Shown here: piece by piece, positions 26,480 through 35,069 of the stretch
How positions within the stretch are numbered: the first letter of the stretch is position 1
Layout: every line of letters begins with the position of its first letter
Assembly (NCBI GenBank): GCA_000509225.1
Contig: BAOK01000001.1
Location: 496,001 to 560,000, forward strand
Source: Parvibaculaceae bacterium Mf 1.05b.01
GTDB taxonomy: Bacteria; Pseudomonadota; Alphaproteobacteria; Parvibaculales; Parvibaculaceae
DNA length: 64,000 nt
Direction: 5' to 3'
Program-made: the position numbers and the translations under genes
Notes under the pieces: model-generated
What the model was told of the DNA's origin: nothing
What the model saw: the letters and a program-made list of their open reading frames with translations, nothing else
The model's database searches: none

Positions 26480-27198
26480 GAGGTGGTGCCCTGCTTGTCG
26501 AAATAGAGAACCACACTTTTGCCCATTAAGGGCGCAGCGATTGCTTCCAGAATGCGGGTCACAAGCGGATTGTCCGTGATCTCCCACACAAGCAGGCGAT
26601 GGTAGAAATTGACGATTTTGGAATCTGTTTTCTTCACACCAACCGCACAGCGCAACCACCAGTAGGGGGAATGCAGTCCGTGTGCCCAATGGCGGTGTTT
26701 GAATGTGGTGCCGGTTGCTTCCACATCTTTCTTCAGGCGTCCTGTGCGAAAGATGCGCACGTGACCCCCTGGCTCGTTGTGATAGTCGTCAGATAGGGCC
26801 CAGCAGATCCATTCCGGCCAATAGCGGGGTACGGAGACAGCGAAGGTTCCGCCGGGTTTTAAAACGCGGGCGACTTCTTCCAACGCCTGGCGGTAGTTCG
26901 GGATGTGCTCCATCACTTCGGAACAGACGACCTTGTCGAAAGAATTGTCTGCAAAGGGAAGGCTCAGCGCATTGCCCACCGCGAGCGTACAGCGACGCTT
27001 GCTGTCTGGCTCAAGGTCCGGACAGTGTTCAAAACCTTTCCAGGTCTTCTGTACATCGTCAAATGCAAGGTCGATGCCGACGACGTTACAGACTTTGTGG
27101 TGGTAGAGAGCATGCACATGTCGTCCTTCGCCGCAGCCAAGGTCGAGCACATATTCCCCGTCCTCAAGCCCCAGCTTGTTGAAGTCGATTGTCTGCAT
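26476..27198 (-). CDS. Class I SAM-dependent methyltransferase
   Basis: A 240-residue methyltransferase. VLDLGCGEGRHV is motif I, IDLAFDDV motif II, VGNALSLPFADNSFDKVVCSEVMEHI motifs III-IV and VLKPGGTFAVSVP motif V. The C-terminal half is rich in tryptophan, tyrosine and histidine (WPEWICWALSDDYH). The start overlaps the glycosyltransferase by 35 bp and the stop is fused to the toroid start, so all three genes are translated as one unit. The acceptor is probably a glycan or glycolipid. Confidence 0.88.
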   Translation of the reverse strand: MQTIDFNKLGLEDGEYVLDLGCGEGRHVHALYHHKVCNVVGIDLAFDDVQKTWKGFEHCPDLEPDSKRRCTLAVGNALSLPFADNSFDKVVCSEVMEHIPNYRQALEEVARVLKPGGTFAVSVPRYWPEWICWALSDDYHNEPGGHVRIFRTGRLKKDVEATGTTFKHRHWAHGLHSPYWWLRCAVGVKKTDSKIVNFYHRLLVWEITDNPLVTRILEAIAAPLMGKSVVLYFDKQGTTS

Positions 27199-28519
27199 CT
27201 TGCATTGCCTGACGGTAAATATCGACGACTTGGCGTGCGGTCCGCTCCCATTTGAAATGGTCGAGCACACGCTGACGGGCTTTGCGGCCCAGTTCGTCGC
27301 GTTTTTCTGGATGGTCGAGAAGGTCTGCAATGGCATCGGCCAGTGCTTCTGGATTTGAGTGTTCTACAACAATTCCGGCATCACCAACAACTTCCGGCAA
27401 GGAACCGCCGGTTGTGGCGATAACAGGGGCGCCGCAGGACATGGCTTCGCCCGCTGGGAATCCAAAGCCTTCATAGACAGAAGGCGAGATCACCATCGTG
27501 GCTTCGGCATAGGCGCGGGTAATGTCATCATCGCTCATGCCGGAGATGAAGGTCACCTTGTCCATAAGGCCACGGCGCTTCAGCTCTTTCTTGGTAGGAC
27601 CATCGCGGAGCTTGCCGATGACGTGTAGTTCCAGGTCGGGACGCTCTTTGAGGAGTTTGTCGTATGCCCGGATCAGGAAGATCAGACCTTTGAGTGGCAC
27701 ATCGGCGCTCGCACAAACGATCAAACGATTGTTGACGCGCTTAACTTCCGGCATTGGATGGAACTGAAGATGGTTGATGCCGTGGTGGACCACCTGCATC
27801 GTGTCCAGCGGTAGTCCGAAGTCTTTATTCACATCCTGGCGGGTGCTTTCCGACACAACGATGATGGGGTCAAGCTCGTGGGCGACGTTCATCTGCATGT
27901 TGAGGAAGGTGTACCAACGCCATTTCAGGAATTTCATCCACGGATTTGGCATCGCAGCAATATCGATGCGTTTGTCCATGGTGATGGGGTGGTGGATGGT
28001 GCCTGCGACAGGCAGGCCCATATCACGCACTTTCAGCATGCCCCAGCAAAGTGTCTGATTGTCATGCATGACATCGTATTGGTCGATCTTATCGGCCATA
28101 TATTCCGCTAGCCGTTCGCCAAACGTGTAGGGCTCCGGGAAGCCGCCCCAATTGTGGCTCCACCATTCAAAGAGGTCGATTTTCGACTTCAGCATCCAGG
28201 GCCGAAAGGCGCGGATTGGGTGGGGCGTCGCATAGAGGTCGAGAGAGGGCAGTTTGATTAGGCCAACGCGAGGGTCTAGGTCGGGATAAGGTGGACCTGA
28301 GATCACATCGACATGGTGACCCAGTTCGACCAGTGCTTTTGAGATGTGGCGCATATAGACGCCCTGACCGCCGGTCGTTGGGTTGGATCGATAGCTCGGC
28401 AGCAAAATCCGCAGAGCTCGGTCGCCATTGATGGCTTCGACGGTGGCATCCTGGCGATCGGTTGTCTCAACCGGCTCGACAACAGGAGCGAGGGCCTGGT
28501 TTTCCAGCGCCTGCGACAT
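27164..28519 (-). CDS. Glycosyltransferase family 4
   Basis: A 451-residue GT-B glycosyltransferase. The acceptor-side N-terminus has ILLPSYRSNPTTGGQGVYMRHISKAL, and the donor-binding half has VIGKLRDGPTKKELKRRGL, then SPSVYEGFGFPAGEAMSCGAPVIATTGGSLPEVVGDAGIVV, which is the GT4 E-x7-E region. It starts with ATG at 28519 after GGAGAGG. The first ~25 residues are not conserved and include a VVEPVETT segment. It probably adds a sugar to a lipid- or protein-linked glycan in the inner membrane or cytoplasm. Confidence 0.9.
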   Translation of the reverse strand: MSQALENQALAPVVEPVETTDRQDATVEAINGDRALRILLPSYRSNPTTGGQGVYMRHISKALVELGHHVDVISGPPYPDLDPRVGLIKLPSLDLYATPHPIRAFRPWMLKSKIDLFEWWSHNWGGFPEPYTFGERLAEYMADKIDQYDVMHDNQTLCWGMLKVRDMGLPVAGTIHHPITMDKRIDIAAMPNPWMKFLKWRWYTFLNMQMNVAHELDPIIVVSESTRQDVNKDFGLPLDTMQVVHHGINHLQFHPMPEVKRVNNRLIVCASADVPLKGLIFLIRAYDKLLKERPDLELHVIGKLRDGPTKKELKRRGLMDKVTFISGMSDDDITRAYAEATMVISPSVYEGFGFPAGEAMSCGAPVIATTGGSLPEVVGDAGIVVEHSNPEALADAIADLLDHPEKRDELGRKARQRVLDHFKWERTARQVVDIYRQAMQDADNRLQQAGA

Positions 28520-28705
28520 CCACCTCTCCTTCTCATTCCGTTATGGGCCGCTTCTCAGCCGGTCGAGGGCATTGGCCGGTCGGCCTTTTTGCCCGGTTTT
28601 CCGGGGGTCGGTCCTAGTATTTTTGCCTGGTGAACGTCCATTTAGGCCGCACGACATGTGTCCTGCAACCCGGTAGGTGCTCGGTCGGCGGGATCATACC
28701 CAAGG

Positions 28706-28720
28706 TGTTGCGATGCAACA
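28706..28720. promoter_or_regulatory. Perfect inverted repeat TGTTGC-GAT-GCAACA
   Basis: Six-base arms around a three-base centre, about 190 bp upstream of the glycosyltransferase operon start and near the end of the NTF2-like gene. It may be an operator for the glycan operon; the 270-bp spacer shows no other clear feature. Confidence 0.3.
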
Positions 28721-28789
28721 AGCTCCCGGTGACAGAAATGTCAGTTGGTGTGTCAATATTTTCCCACGTTGCCGCCTGGGACTGGCCGG

Positions 28790-29194
28790 TCAGTTTGCCT
28801 GAGGGGTGGGGGTGATTTCATCCCCTTCTGGGGGTTGGCTTACAGGACCTGACTGGTGGTGGACCATGGCCCAGTCCTGGCCTTCGCGGACAAACAGGTT
28901 GCTGGCAATGAGCCACTCAGCGCCGATCTTCTCATAGCAGGTAACGAGGCCCGTCCCGCCAATGAGATGAGCGGTGGCGGCATGGCACTCGATTGCCGGC
29001 GGCGCCGGCCCGTTGATGATGCGCCGCCAGCTCTCCATCACCTCGTCGCGCCCATGAAGCGGCGGCCAGCCGGGGTGCAGACAGGACACAGGCACCGCTA
29101 CCGACCACACGCCCTCTAGCGCATCCATATCCTGGTCGGCGACCGCGCGGTAGAAGGTTTCATTGGCAAAGAGAAGGGTTTCGATCTCGCGCAT
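28790..29194 (-). CDS. NTF2-like (SnoaL/DUF4440-type) protein
   Basis: A 134-residue protein with the NTF2-like pattern: an N-terminal helix ETLLFANETFYRAVADQDMDALEGVW, a CLHPGWPPLHGRDEV loop, and a beta sheet ending in a WLIASNLFVREGQDWAMVHHQSGP strand pair. The family comprises small cone-shaped enzymes or binding proteins. The start at 29194 is 4 bp after the ABA4-like stop, so it is the second gene of a pair. No catalytic residue can be assigned. Confidence 0.82.
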   Translation of the reverse strand: MREIETLLFANETFYRAVADQDMDALEGVWSVAVPVSCLHPGWPPLHGRDEVMESWRRIINGPAPPAIECHAATAHLIGGTGLVTCYEKIGAEWLIASNLFVREGQDWAMVHHQSGPVSQPPEGDEITPTPQAN

Positions 29195-29198
29195 GGGA

Positions 29199-29651
29199 TC
29201 AGGCCGGTGTCTCTGCGTGGTCCAGGGACCAGCCGCCTTTGCGTGTGATGTATCGAAGCGCAATGTAGAGGAGAAGCCCCACCGGACCCAACATCAGCGT
29301 GAAGAATAGACACGGCACAACGAGCCAGTGATTGATGCCACGCTTTTGTGCATCGCGCACTTCCCAGGCGCCGACAAACAGGTCAAACACGAGATAGTGG
29401 AGCCATCCGGCGATGACAGCTTCCGGTACTGTGAAGGCAATCATGAGCGCTTCCAGAGAGCCAAAGCCGCCGCCCTCTACACTGAAGGCGCCTGTCGCTA
29501 CATAAAACGTGTAGCCAATGCCGATGACGATTGGGATCAACGCGCTGTGCACCAGCGTTTGGGTGAACGCCCAGTTGGGCGCCAGCGCCAGCAACAGCCA
29601 GAAGGGCATGATGCCGTAGGTTGCGATCAGAAAAACGAGGTCAGGTGTCAT
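29199..29651 (-). CDS. ABA4-like (DUF4281) membrane protein
   Basis: A 150-residue integral membrane protein with four predicted helices (about residues 5-25, 37-57, 80-98, 110-138). The conserved pattern MPFWLLLALAPNW, then VPEAVIAGWLHYLVFDLFVGAWE, matches DUF4281, named after plant ABA4, which is needed for neoxanthin synthesis. Bacterial members have no established function. It lies in an operon with the NTF2-like protein, near an FAD oxidoreductase and an epoxide hydrolase; a terpenoid or carotenoid link is only suggested. Confidence 0.85.
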   Translation of the reverse strand: MTPDLVFLIATYGIMPFWLLLALAPNWAFTQTLVHSALIPIVIGIGYTFYVATGAFSVEGGGFGSLEALMIAFTVPEAVIAGWLHYLVFDLFVGAWEVRDAQKRGINHWLVVPCLFFTLMLGPVGLLLYIALRYITRKGGWSLDHAETPA

Positions 29652-29731
29652 AGTCAGCTCTCCCAGCGGCCCTCAGGGCAGTTTGGAGAAGCCTACGCCG
29701 AACCTTGCGTCATGGCGAGAGGCCAATAGAG

Positions 29732-30700
29732 CTAGGCGAAACGTCGTTTGAGCCAATCGGTGATCAGGGCGTTCAATTCGTCGGGTTTTTCTGACTGGGT
29801 CCAGTGGCCGCAATCCGGAATAATGTGTTTCTCCAGATCGGGAATGTAGTTCTCCATGCCGTCCGCCATTTCGGGACGGAGCACAATGTCATTGGCGGCG
29901 GAGATCATGAGGCAAGGGACATTGATCTTCTCTTCAATACCGTCGGACTTTTCCCAGTTGCGGGTGAAGTTGCGATACCAATTGATGCCACCTTCATAGC
30001 CGGACTGTTTGAAGGCTTGCACGTAATAGTCGAACTCTTCTGGCGTGAGGAGCGGCTCACCCATCCATTCACTCTCCGGCGTTTTGAAGGCTTCCCCCAG
30101 AGCGAGCTTTTTGTTTTCGTCGGGTTGTGCATCATACTCTGCCAGAGTGATGCCGCTTTTTCGGTACCAGAAGCGCATGGTCTTCTCGATATCCTGCTGG
30201 AAAAGTGCCTCAGCGACGCCGAACTTCTGAAAGAAGACGATGTACATGTCGTCGCCAAAGGCTGCGCGCATGAGTGCGATGGGGTCCATGGGCGAGCGGG
30301 GTGTGAAGGGCGTGTTGACCCCGATGACGCCCGCGACCCGGTCGGGATAATGCAGGGCCATCTGCCAGACAACAAAACCGCCCCAGTCATGGCCGCAGAA
30401 GATAGCTTTCTCCAGCCCCATCTCGTCCATCATGCCGATGAGATCGCCCAGCAGATGCTCCATGTCATATTGATCGACGGCATTCTCGCCTTTCGGGCCG
30501 CCGGTCGTGCCATAGCCACGCTGATCGGGCGCGATGGCATGGAACCCGGCAGCCGCGACCGCCGGTACCTGATGGCGCCAGGAATAGCCAAGCTCCGGAA
30601 ATCCATGACAGAAGATCACGGGCAGGCCTTCGCCTTCTTCATAGACCGCCATGTTGAGGCCATTGGTTTTCACAAAACGTGGATTGGCGAAATCGACCAT
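29732..30700 (-). CDS. Alpha/beta hydrolase, epoxide hydrolase-like
   Basis: A 322-residue protein with the epoxide hydrolase hallmarks: oxyanion motif CHGFPELGYSWRHQ, nucleophile elbow FCGHDWGG, a cap domain, and the acid and histidine in MISAANDIVLRPEM and DCGHWTQSEKP. The aspartate nucleophile of GHDWGG distinguishes epoxide hydrolases and dehalogenases from esterases. Two ATG codons lie close together (30706 and 30700); the second is better spaced from AGGGA. It precedes nothing closely and follows the FAD oxidoreductase by 35 bp, so they probably form one transcript. Confidence 0.9.
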   Translation of the reverse strand: MVDFANPRFVKTNGLNMAVYEEGEGLPVIFCHGFPELGYSWRHQVPAVAAAGFHAIAPDQRGYGTTGGPKGENAVDQYDMEHLLGDLIGMMDEMGLEKAIFCGHDWGGFVVWQMALHYPDRVAGVIGVNTPFTPRSPMDPIALMRAAFGDDMYIVFFQKFGVAEALFQQDIEKTMRFWYRKSGITLAEYDAQPDENKKLALGEAFKTPESEWMGEPLLTPEEFDYYVQAFKQSGYEGGINWYRNFTRNWEKSDGIEEKINVPCLMISAANDIVLRPEMADGMENYIPDLEKHIIPDCGHWTQSEKPDELNALITDWLKRRFA

Positions 30701-30735
30701 GATCATTCCCTGTCGTTCTTATTTGTTGAGCCGGC

Positions 30736-32244
30736 TCAGGCTGCTTTCTTGTATGTCTCCCAGTCCACCGTAGGGGAGAGGTCAAGAAGCTCAAACATCT
30801 CTTTGCGGTTGGGGCCGATGCGCGGAAGGTAGAAGGCCTTGTTGCGCTTTTTGCCGCGTGCCCAGACGCGCATGACTTTGAGAAAGTTTTTCGGCTTTTT
30901 CAGCCAGGCTTCCGGATGGCTCAACATGTGGAACCCATGCATGGCTTCGCGTAGGAGATCAACATCTGACCTGAGTGCAATGTTGATGGCATCTTCGATG
31001 AAACTCTTGGCGAGACGTGCTTTGAAGTCTGCTTCATAGTCCGGGTTCAAGCCGTTCGCAGCGCGCCTGATCGCCGCACGGTCCTGCTTCAACATGCTGT
31101 CATAATAGGGACGGACTTCCTTTGTGACGTCGGCGTGATATTGACGTGCGCGGTCAGCTGGATCGTCCGTTGCTTCAATCGCATTGGCAAGGGCCTGCGC
31201 CTCAACAGCAGCGAATGAACAGCCGCGTCCATAGAGCGGGTTGGTGCGGATCAGATTGTCGCCCATGGGGAAATAGTTGAGCACCACCGGCTTGTCATTT
31301 TCAATGAGATGCCGCCATTGGCTCTTGAGCTCCCCCATACCGTAGACTTTGGATTTGGGTTCGGTGCGTTCCTCTTCAATCCAGGGTGCCATGCCGGGGA
31401 TTGAGCGACAGACTGTGTCAAAAACTTCCGGGTGGACGATACGGCGGCGGATTTCCATCTCCACCTCAGGCACCGCCAGCGTTATGGAGAAGCATCCATT
31501 GTCCGCTGGAAAGATGCCGAACTTGATGTAACCGAGGTCAGCTGCGGTCGGCAGTTTCCCCCGGGGGGGTTCCTCTTGACCCGGGCGCAGACGGTAATGG
31601 CGTGTGTAGTAGAGGATGCCGGCGCCCTCCACATCCTGGCGAACCTGGATGCCCGACGCCTTCAGCCAATCCATGCCCAGTGCATTTTTGCCGCCTGCGT
31701 CAATGACCAGGTCAGCGGTGAGTGTTTGGTCCTGTCCCTGATTATCTATTGTCACGCCGGTGATCATGGGCGTGCCGTCCGTCGCGCGGTCCTGCCTTAA
31801 ACCTTTTACACGAGTGCCCGTCATGAATGTGATGCCGGGCAGCGTGGCTGCATGCCGTCGCATGATGAATTCAAGCGTGGTGCGTCGGCTTGTCAGGATC
31901 GTGAGGTCATCATCGGCTGGCGTTGGTTCGTATGCGTCGCGCAGGGTGCTTGGAATTCCGTCTTCGAAACGCAGCTCTCTGCATCCGGCATCCAGCAGTT
32001 CTTGAAGAAGATCTGGGTATTTTTCGCGAAGCAGGAGGTAAAGGCGTGCCAGGAACGCGTGGCTGTGGCGAAGGTGTCCAACGCCCCGGCGTTCCCATAT
32101 GTCGAAGGCAGCATCGGCAGACGCCTCAGGTGGTGGGGGATCACGCTCAATCAGCGTGACATTGCGTCCTGGTTTGCTCAGCGCCAGCGCGGCATTCAGC
32201 CCCGCTATCCCGGCGCCGATCACAAGGATGTTTTCTCCAGCCAC
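30736..32244 (-). CDS. FAD-dependent oxidoreductase/monooxygenase
   Basis: A 502-residue flavoprotein. The N-terminal FAD-binding motif is ILVIGAGIAGLNAALAL, a mid LTADLVIDAGGKNALG strand supplies the second FAD motif, and GDNLIRTNPLYGRGCSFAAVEAQALA the conserved GD-type FAD contact. The pattern relates it to para-hydroxybenzoate-hydroxylase-type monooxygenases and geranylgeranyl reductase-like enzymes. It starts with GTG at 32244, eight bases after GGAGG. A strong palindrome at 32313-32328 lies upstream. Its substrate is unknown; the next gene is an epoxide hydrolase-like enzyme. Confidence 0.85.
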   Translation of the reverse strand: MAGENILVIGAGIAGLNAALALSKPGRNVTLIERDPPPPEASADAAFDIWERRGVGHLRHSHAFLARLYLLLREKYPDLLQELLDAGCRELRFEDGIPSTLRDAYEPTPADDDLTILTSRRTTLEFIMRRHAATLPGITFMTGTRVKGLRQDRATDGTPMITGVTIDNQGQDQTLTADLVIDAGGKNALGMDWLKASGIQVRQDVEGAGILYYTRHYRLRPGQEEPPRGKLPTAADLGYIKFGIFPADNGCFSITLAVPEVEMEIRRRIVHPEVFDTVCRSIPGMAPWIEEERTEPKSKVYGMGELKSQWRHLIENDKPVVLNYFPMGDNLIRTNPLYGRGCSFAAVEAQALANAIEATDDPADRARQYHADVTKEVRPYYDSMLKQDRAAIRRAANGLNPDYEADFKARLAKSFIEDAINIALRSDVDLLREAMHGFHMLSHPEAWLKKPKNFLKVMRVWARGKKRNKAFYLPRIGPNRKEMFELLDLSPTVDWETYKKAA

Positions 32245-32312
32245 GCGCGTTTCCTCCCCGAAAACGGATCAAAGGCCGTGCTCTTTGTTTATTGAAGAAC
32301 TCGAACCCATAA

Positions 32313-32328
32313 ATAGACCGTGGTCTAT
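32313..32328. promoter_or_regulatory. Palindromic operator ATAGACC-GT-GGTCTAT, TetR-like
   Basis: Perfect seven-base arms with a two-base centre, about 70 bp upstream of the FAD oxidoreductase start. Length and layout suit TetR-family repressors, though none is adjacent. It would control the oxidoreductase/epoxide hydrolase pair; the minus-strand DUF423 gene upstream ends at 32367. Confidence 0.55.
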
Positions 32329-32366
32329 AAAATAGGGAAGGTGATGGTCGATGTCTAGAGGATCGC

Positions 32367-32735
32367 TCAACTGAGGCGGTAGGCAGCGATAGCAAGGCAG
32401 AACCATCCCAGCATAAACGCGGTGCCGCCGATGGGTGTTATGAGCACCAGAGACCTGCTGCCGGTCAGCCCCAAAAAATAGAGGGAGCCTGAGAAAAGCA
32501 GAATGCCGATGGTGAAAGCCCACCCGGCTGCGGTGGTGAGCGTGGATGGTGCGATGGAGGCGACCCAGGCGACGGCCAGCAAGGCCAGCGCATGGGTCAT
32601 ATGGTATTGGGCCCCAGTCTCAAAGGCGGCGAGGTCTGTGGCGCTTGCACGGGCCTTCAATCCATGGGCACCAAAGGCGCCAAATCCAACGGCCAGCAAA
32701 CCATTAAGGGCGCCAAGCATGAGCCAGAGTTTCAT
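32367..32735 (-). CDS. DUF423 membrane protein
   Basis: A 122-residue protein with four predicted helices. LGALNGLLAVGFGAFGAHGLKA near the N-terminus and YHMTHALALLAVAW with the following GSLYFLGLTG are the DUF423 hallmarks. The family (E. coli YgdD) is uncharacterised. The ATG at 32735 has GGAGAG upstream. It is not clearly coupled to neighbours. Confidence 0.9.
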   Translation of the reverse strand: MKLWLMLGALNGLLAVGFGAFGAHGLKARASATDLAAFETGAQYHMTHALALLAVAWVASIAPSTLTTAAGWAFTIGILLFSGSLYFLGLTGSRSLVLITPIGGTAFMLGWFCLAIAAYRLS

Positions 32736-32918
32736 AAAGATCTCTCCATCCATAGGTCTAGAAAATATTGTGCTTCAGTGTACGCGTTCCAATTCGCGAG
32801 TCGATATGGAGCCATCGACGCAGGGGCAGGCATGGCATTTGACTTGGGGCCCCCGTTTGTCATGCTCAGAAAAAAAGCGCTGGCAAATGCCGCGACAATG
32901 ATCTTCAGGGAGAGGCTC

Positions 32919-34025
32919 ATGCTCACCAAAGCTGACGAATATCCAATACATCAGACACCGGAACCGATTGCCTATTCAGGTACCGACCGGAACTTCTATG
33001 ACCGGTATTTCTTCAACGGTTACACAAAAGACGGGTCGCAGTTTTTTGCAGCGGCACTCGGCGTCTATCCGCATTTGAACGTGATGGATGCGTCCTTCTG
33101 TGTGGTGCATGAGGGCGTGCAGCATAATCTTCATGCCTCCCGCATTCTGCATTCGGAGCGCCTCAATACGAAAGTGGGGCCGATTGCGGTGGAGATTATT
33201 GAGCCACTGCAGTCTGTCCGTTTGATTGTTGATGAGAATGAGCATGGGATCAGCGCAGACCTAACCTTTCATGCGCGTGCGCAGCCAATCGAAGAGCCAC
33301 GCTTTATCACGCGGAATGGCTCACGTGCGATGATGGATGTGACACGGATGACCCAGAACATCACGTGGGAAGGGTGGATTGAGGTCAATGGTGACCGGAT
33401 TGACGTCACCCGCGATGCCTTTGTCGGCACACGTGACCGTTCCTGGGGCACGAGGCCCATCGGGGCAGCGGATGCCCAGCCGGTTGCACCTGCGCAGGAG
33501 CCGCAATTTTATTGGCTCTGGGCGCCGCTCAATTTTGACGATTGCATTTCGCTTTATCACCTCAACACCTATGCCAGTGGGGAGCCGTGGAATACAGGGG
33601 CTGTGATCTGTGGCTTGGGAGACGCAGAGCCAGAGCATACGCGGTCCTGCTGGTCCAATCTGGAGTTTCAATCGGGCACGCGTTTCGCAAAATCGGCGAC
33701 CATTGAGATGGAAAACCATAGACGCGAAAAAACCTTCATTGAGCTCACACCGAAGTGGAATTTCTACATGACAGGCCTTGGCTATATGAACCCCACCTGG
33801 GGTCATGGCAGTCTGCATGGGGAGCTTGAAGTTGGCTATGACACCATCAAGACCGCTGACATCACGGACTCCATGCCGCCATATCTTCATATCCAGGCAT
33901 TTGTCGAAGCGACGATGACCCTTCCAGACGGCGAGGTGAAGGAAGGGAGCGGCATCCTTGAGCAGCTGATCATGGGGCGTCATGAGCCTTCAGGCTTTAC
34001 TGACCTCTTAGATATGGCACCCTGA
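32919..34025 (+). CDS. Uncharacterised protein, candidate AttH/DUF7064-type lipocalin-like fold
   Basis: A 368-residue soluble protein that appears beta-rich. DRYFFNGYTKDGSQFFAAALGVYPHLNVMDASFCV near the N-terminus and GTRDRSWGTRPIG in the middle are its clearest landmarks; I associate them, with moderate confidence, with the DUF7064/7065 (AttH-like) group. The ATG at 32919 lies just after AGGGAGAGG; earlier in-frame starts to 32592 read through the antisense of DUF423 and are unlikely. It is three bases upstream of an APH-family kinase. Function unknown, perhaps binding of a hydrophobic ligand. Confidence 0.75.
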   Translation: MLTKADEYPIHQTPEPIAYSGTDRNFYDRYFFNGYTKDGSQFFAAALGVYPHLNVMDASFCVVHEGVQHNLHASRILHSERLNTKVGPIAVEIIEPLQSVRLIVDENEHGISADLTFHARAQPIEEPRFITRNGSRAMMDVTRMTQNITWEGWIEVNGDRIDVTRDAFVGTRDRSWGTRPIGAADAQPVAPAQEPQFYWLWAPLNFDDCISLYHLNTYASGEPWNTGAVICGLGDAEPEHTRSCWSNLEFQSGTRFAKSATIEMENHRREKTFIELTPKWNFYMTGLGYMNPTWGHGSLHGELEVGYDTIKTADITDSMPPYLHIQAFVEATMTLPDGEVKEGSGILEQLIMGRHEPSGFTDLLDMAP

Positions 34026-34028
34026 TCG

Positions 34029-35069
34029 ATGGAAGAAATTGCAGAAAAAACCGCTGCCTATCTGGCGCACAAAAATCCGGACAGCAGTGACTTTGAGGTC
34101 ACCGACCTGTCGCGCATTCATGGCGGGGCGAGTCGTGAGACTTATCGGTTTCGTGCGAGCTGGACAGAAGGGGGTGCACGTAAAGAGCGCGCCCTTATTC
34201 TTCGCCGAGATCCGGAAGCAAGTCTGATTGAGACAGAGCGGGATGTCGAGTTCAACGCCTACCGCGCATTTTACCCAACCGGTCTCCCGGTTCCGGAGCC
34301 TCTCTATTTAGAGACAGACGAGAAGTGGCTTGAGCGTCCCTTTTTTGTGATGGAGCAGGTTGAAAACTGTCAGGCTGCTTCGCCGTTTGGACCGGATCCA
34401 TACGGGCCGTTGGCTGAGAAAATCGGGGAGCAATTCTGGCGGCACCTTGGCACGATTGCGGGTCAGGACCCTGCAGCGATTGGTTTTGCTGCAGCTGCGG
34501 ACTATCCCGCGCCAGACACCTGCTGGAAAGCCGCGCTCGATTATTGGGAAGGGGAGATTGATGGGGACGCGCTCTGTCCTCAGCCGATTGCCAAAGGTGC
34601 AATCCGCTGGCTCCGGCGGAACCCACCACCGCCACCGAAAAGGATTTCCGTGGTGCATGGCGACTATCGCACCGGCAACTTCCTTTACGATGATGAAGGT
34701 GAGCTCAAGACAATTCTTGATTGGGAAATGTGCCATTTGGGCGATCCGCTAGAGGATATTGCCTGGGCGGCAGACCCGCTTTGGGCTTTCAACGATCCCC
34801 GTCCCGGCAGCATGATTGATCGTGACAAGGCGCTCTCCATCTGGTCGGAACATTCCGGGATTGAGATTGATCCTGTGGCACTGCGCTGGTGGGAAGTCTT
34901 CTCAGCGGTGAAGGGATTGGCGATCTGGATTTCAGCTGGCAAAGAATATGAAGAGGGCAACAATGTGGACCCGATCATGGCGTTTTCCAGTTGGTACTGC
35001 ACGGACGTCCACAATCGCCAGCTGGTTGGGTGGATGCCTGACCTCATTAACGCGGAGAGCCGGTCATGA
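34029..35069 (+). CDS. Aminoglycoside phosphotransferase (APH)-family kinase
   Basis: A 346-residue kinase-like protein. The ATP-binding loop region is IHGGASRETYRF, the catalytic loop is VVHGDYRTGNFLYDD and the metal motif is ILDWEMCHLGDPLEDIAW, all typical of the APH family, notably the ACAD11-type branch that phosphorylates hydroxyacyl-CoA chains. It should not be taken as a resistance gene: the neighbours are not resistance-related. It starts three bases after the preceding stop and overlaps the next gene by four (ATGA). Confidence 0.9.
   Translation: MEEIAEKTAAYLAHKNPDSSDFEVTDLSRIHGGASRETYRFRASWTEGGARKERALILRRDPEASLIETERDVEFNAYRAFYPTGLPVPEPLYLETDEKWLERPFFVMEQVENCQAASPFGPDPYGPLAEKIGEQFWRHLGTIAGQDPAAIGFAAAADYPAPDTCWKAALDYWEGEIDGDALCPQPIAKGAIRWLRRNPPPPPKRISVVHGDYRTGNFLYDDEGELKTILDWEMCHLGDPLEDIAWAADPLWAFNDPRPGSMIDRDKALSIWSEHSGIEIDPVALRWWEVFSAVKGLAIWISAGKEYEEGNNVDPIMAFSSWYCTDVHNRQLVGWMPDLINAESRS

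Noticed and set aside
29804-30832. Long plus-strand reading frame of 342 codons
   Set aside because: It is antisense to the epoxide hydrolase-like gene, which has clear catalytic motifs; the antisense frame has no recognisable domain.
34029-35069. APH-family gene as an antibiotic resistance gene
   Set aside because: The sequence is of the ACAD11-like branch and sits among metabolic genes; resistance is not supported.
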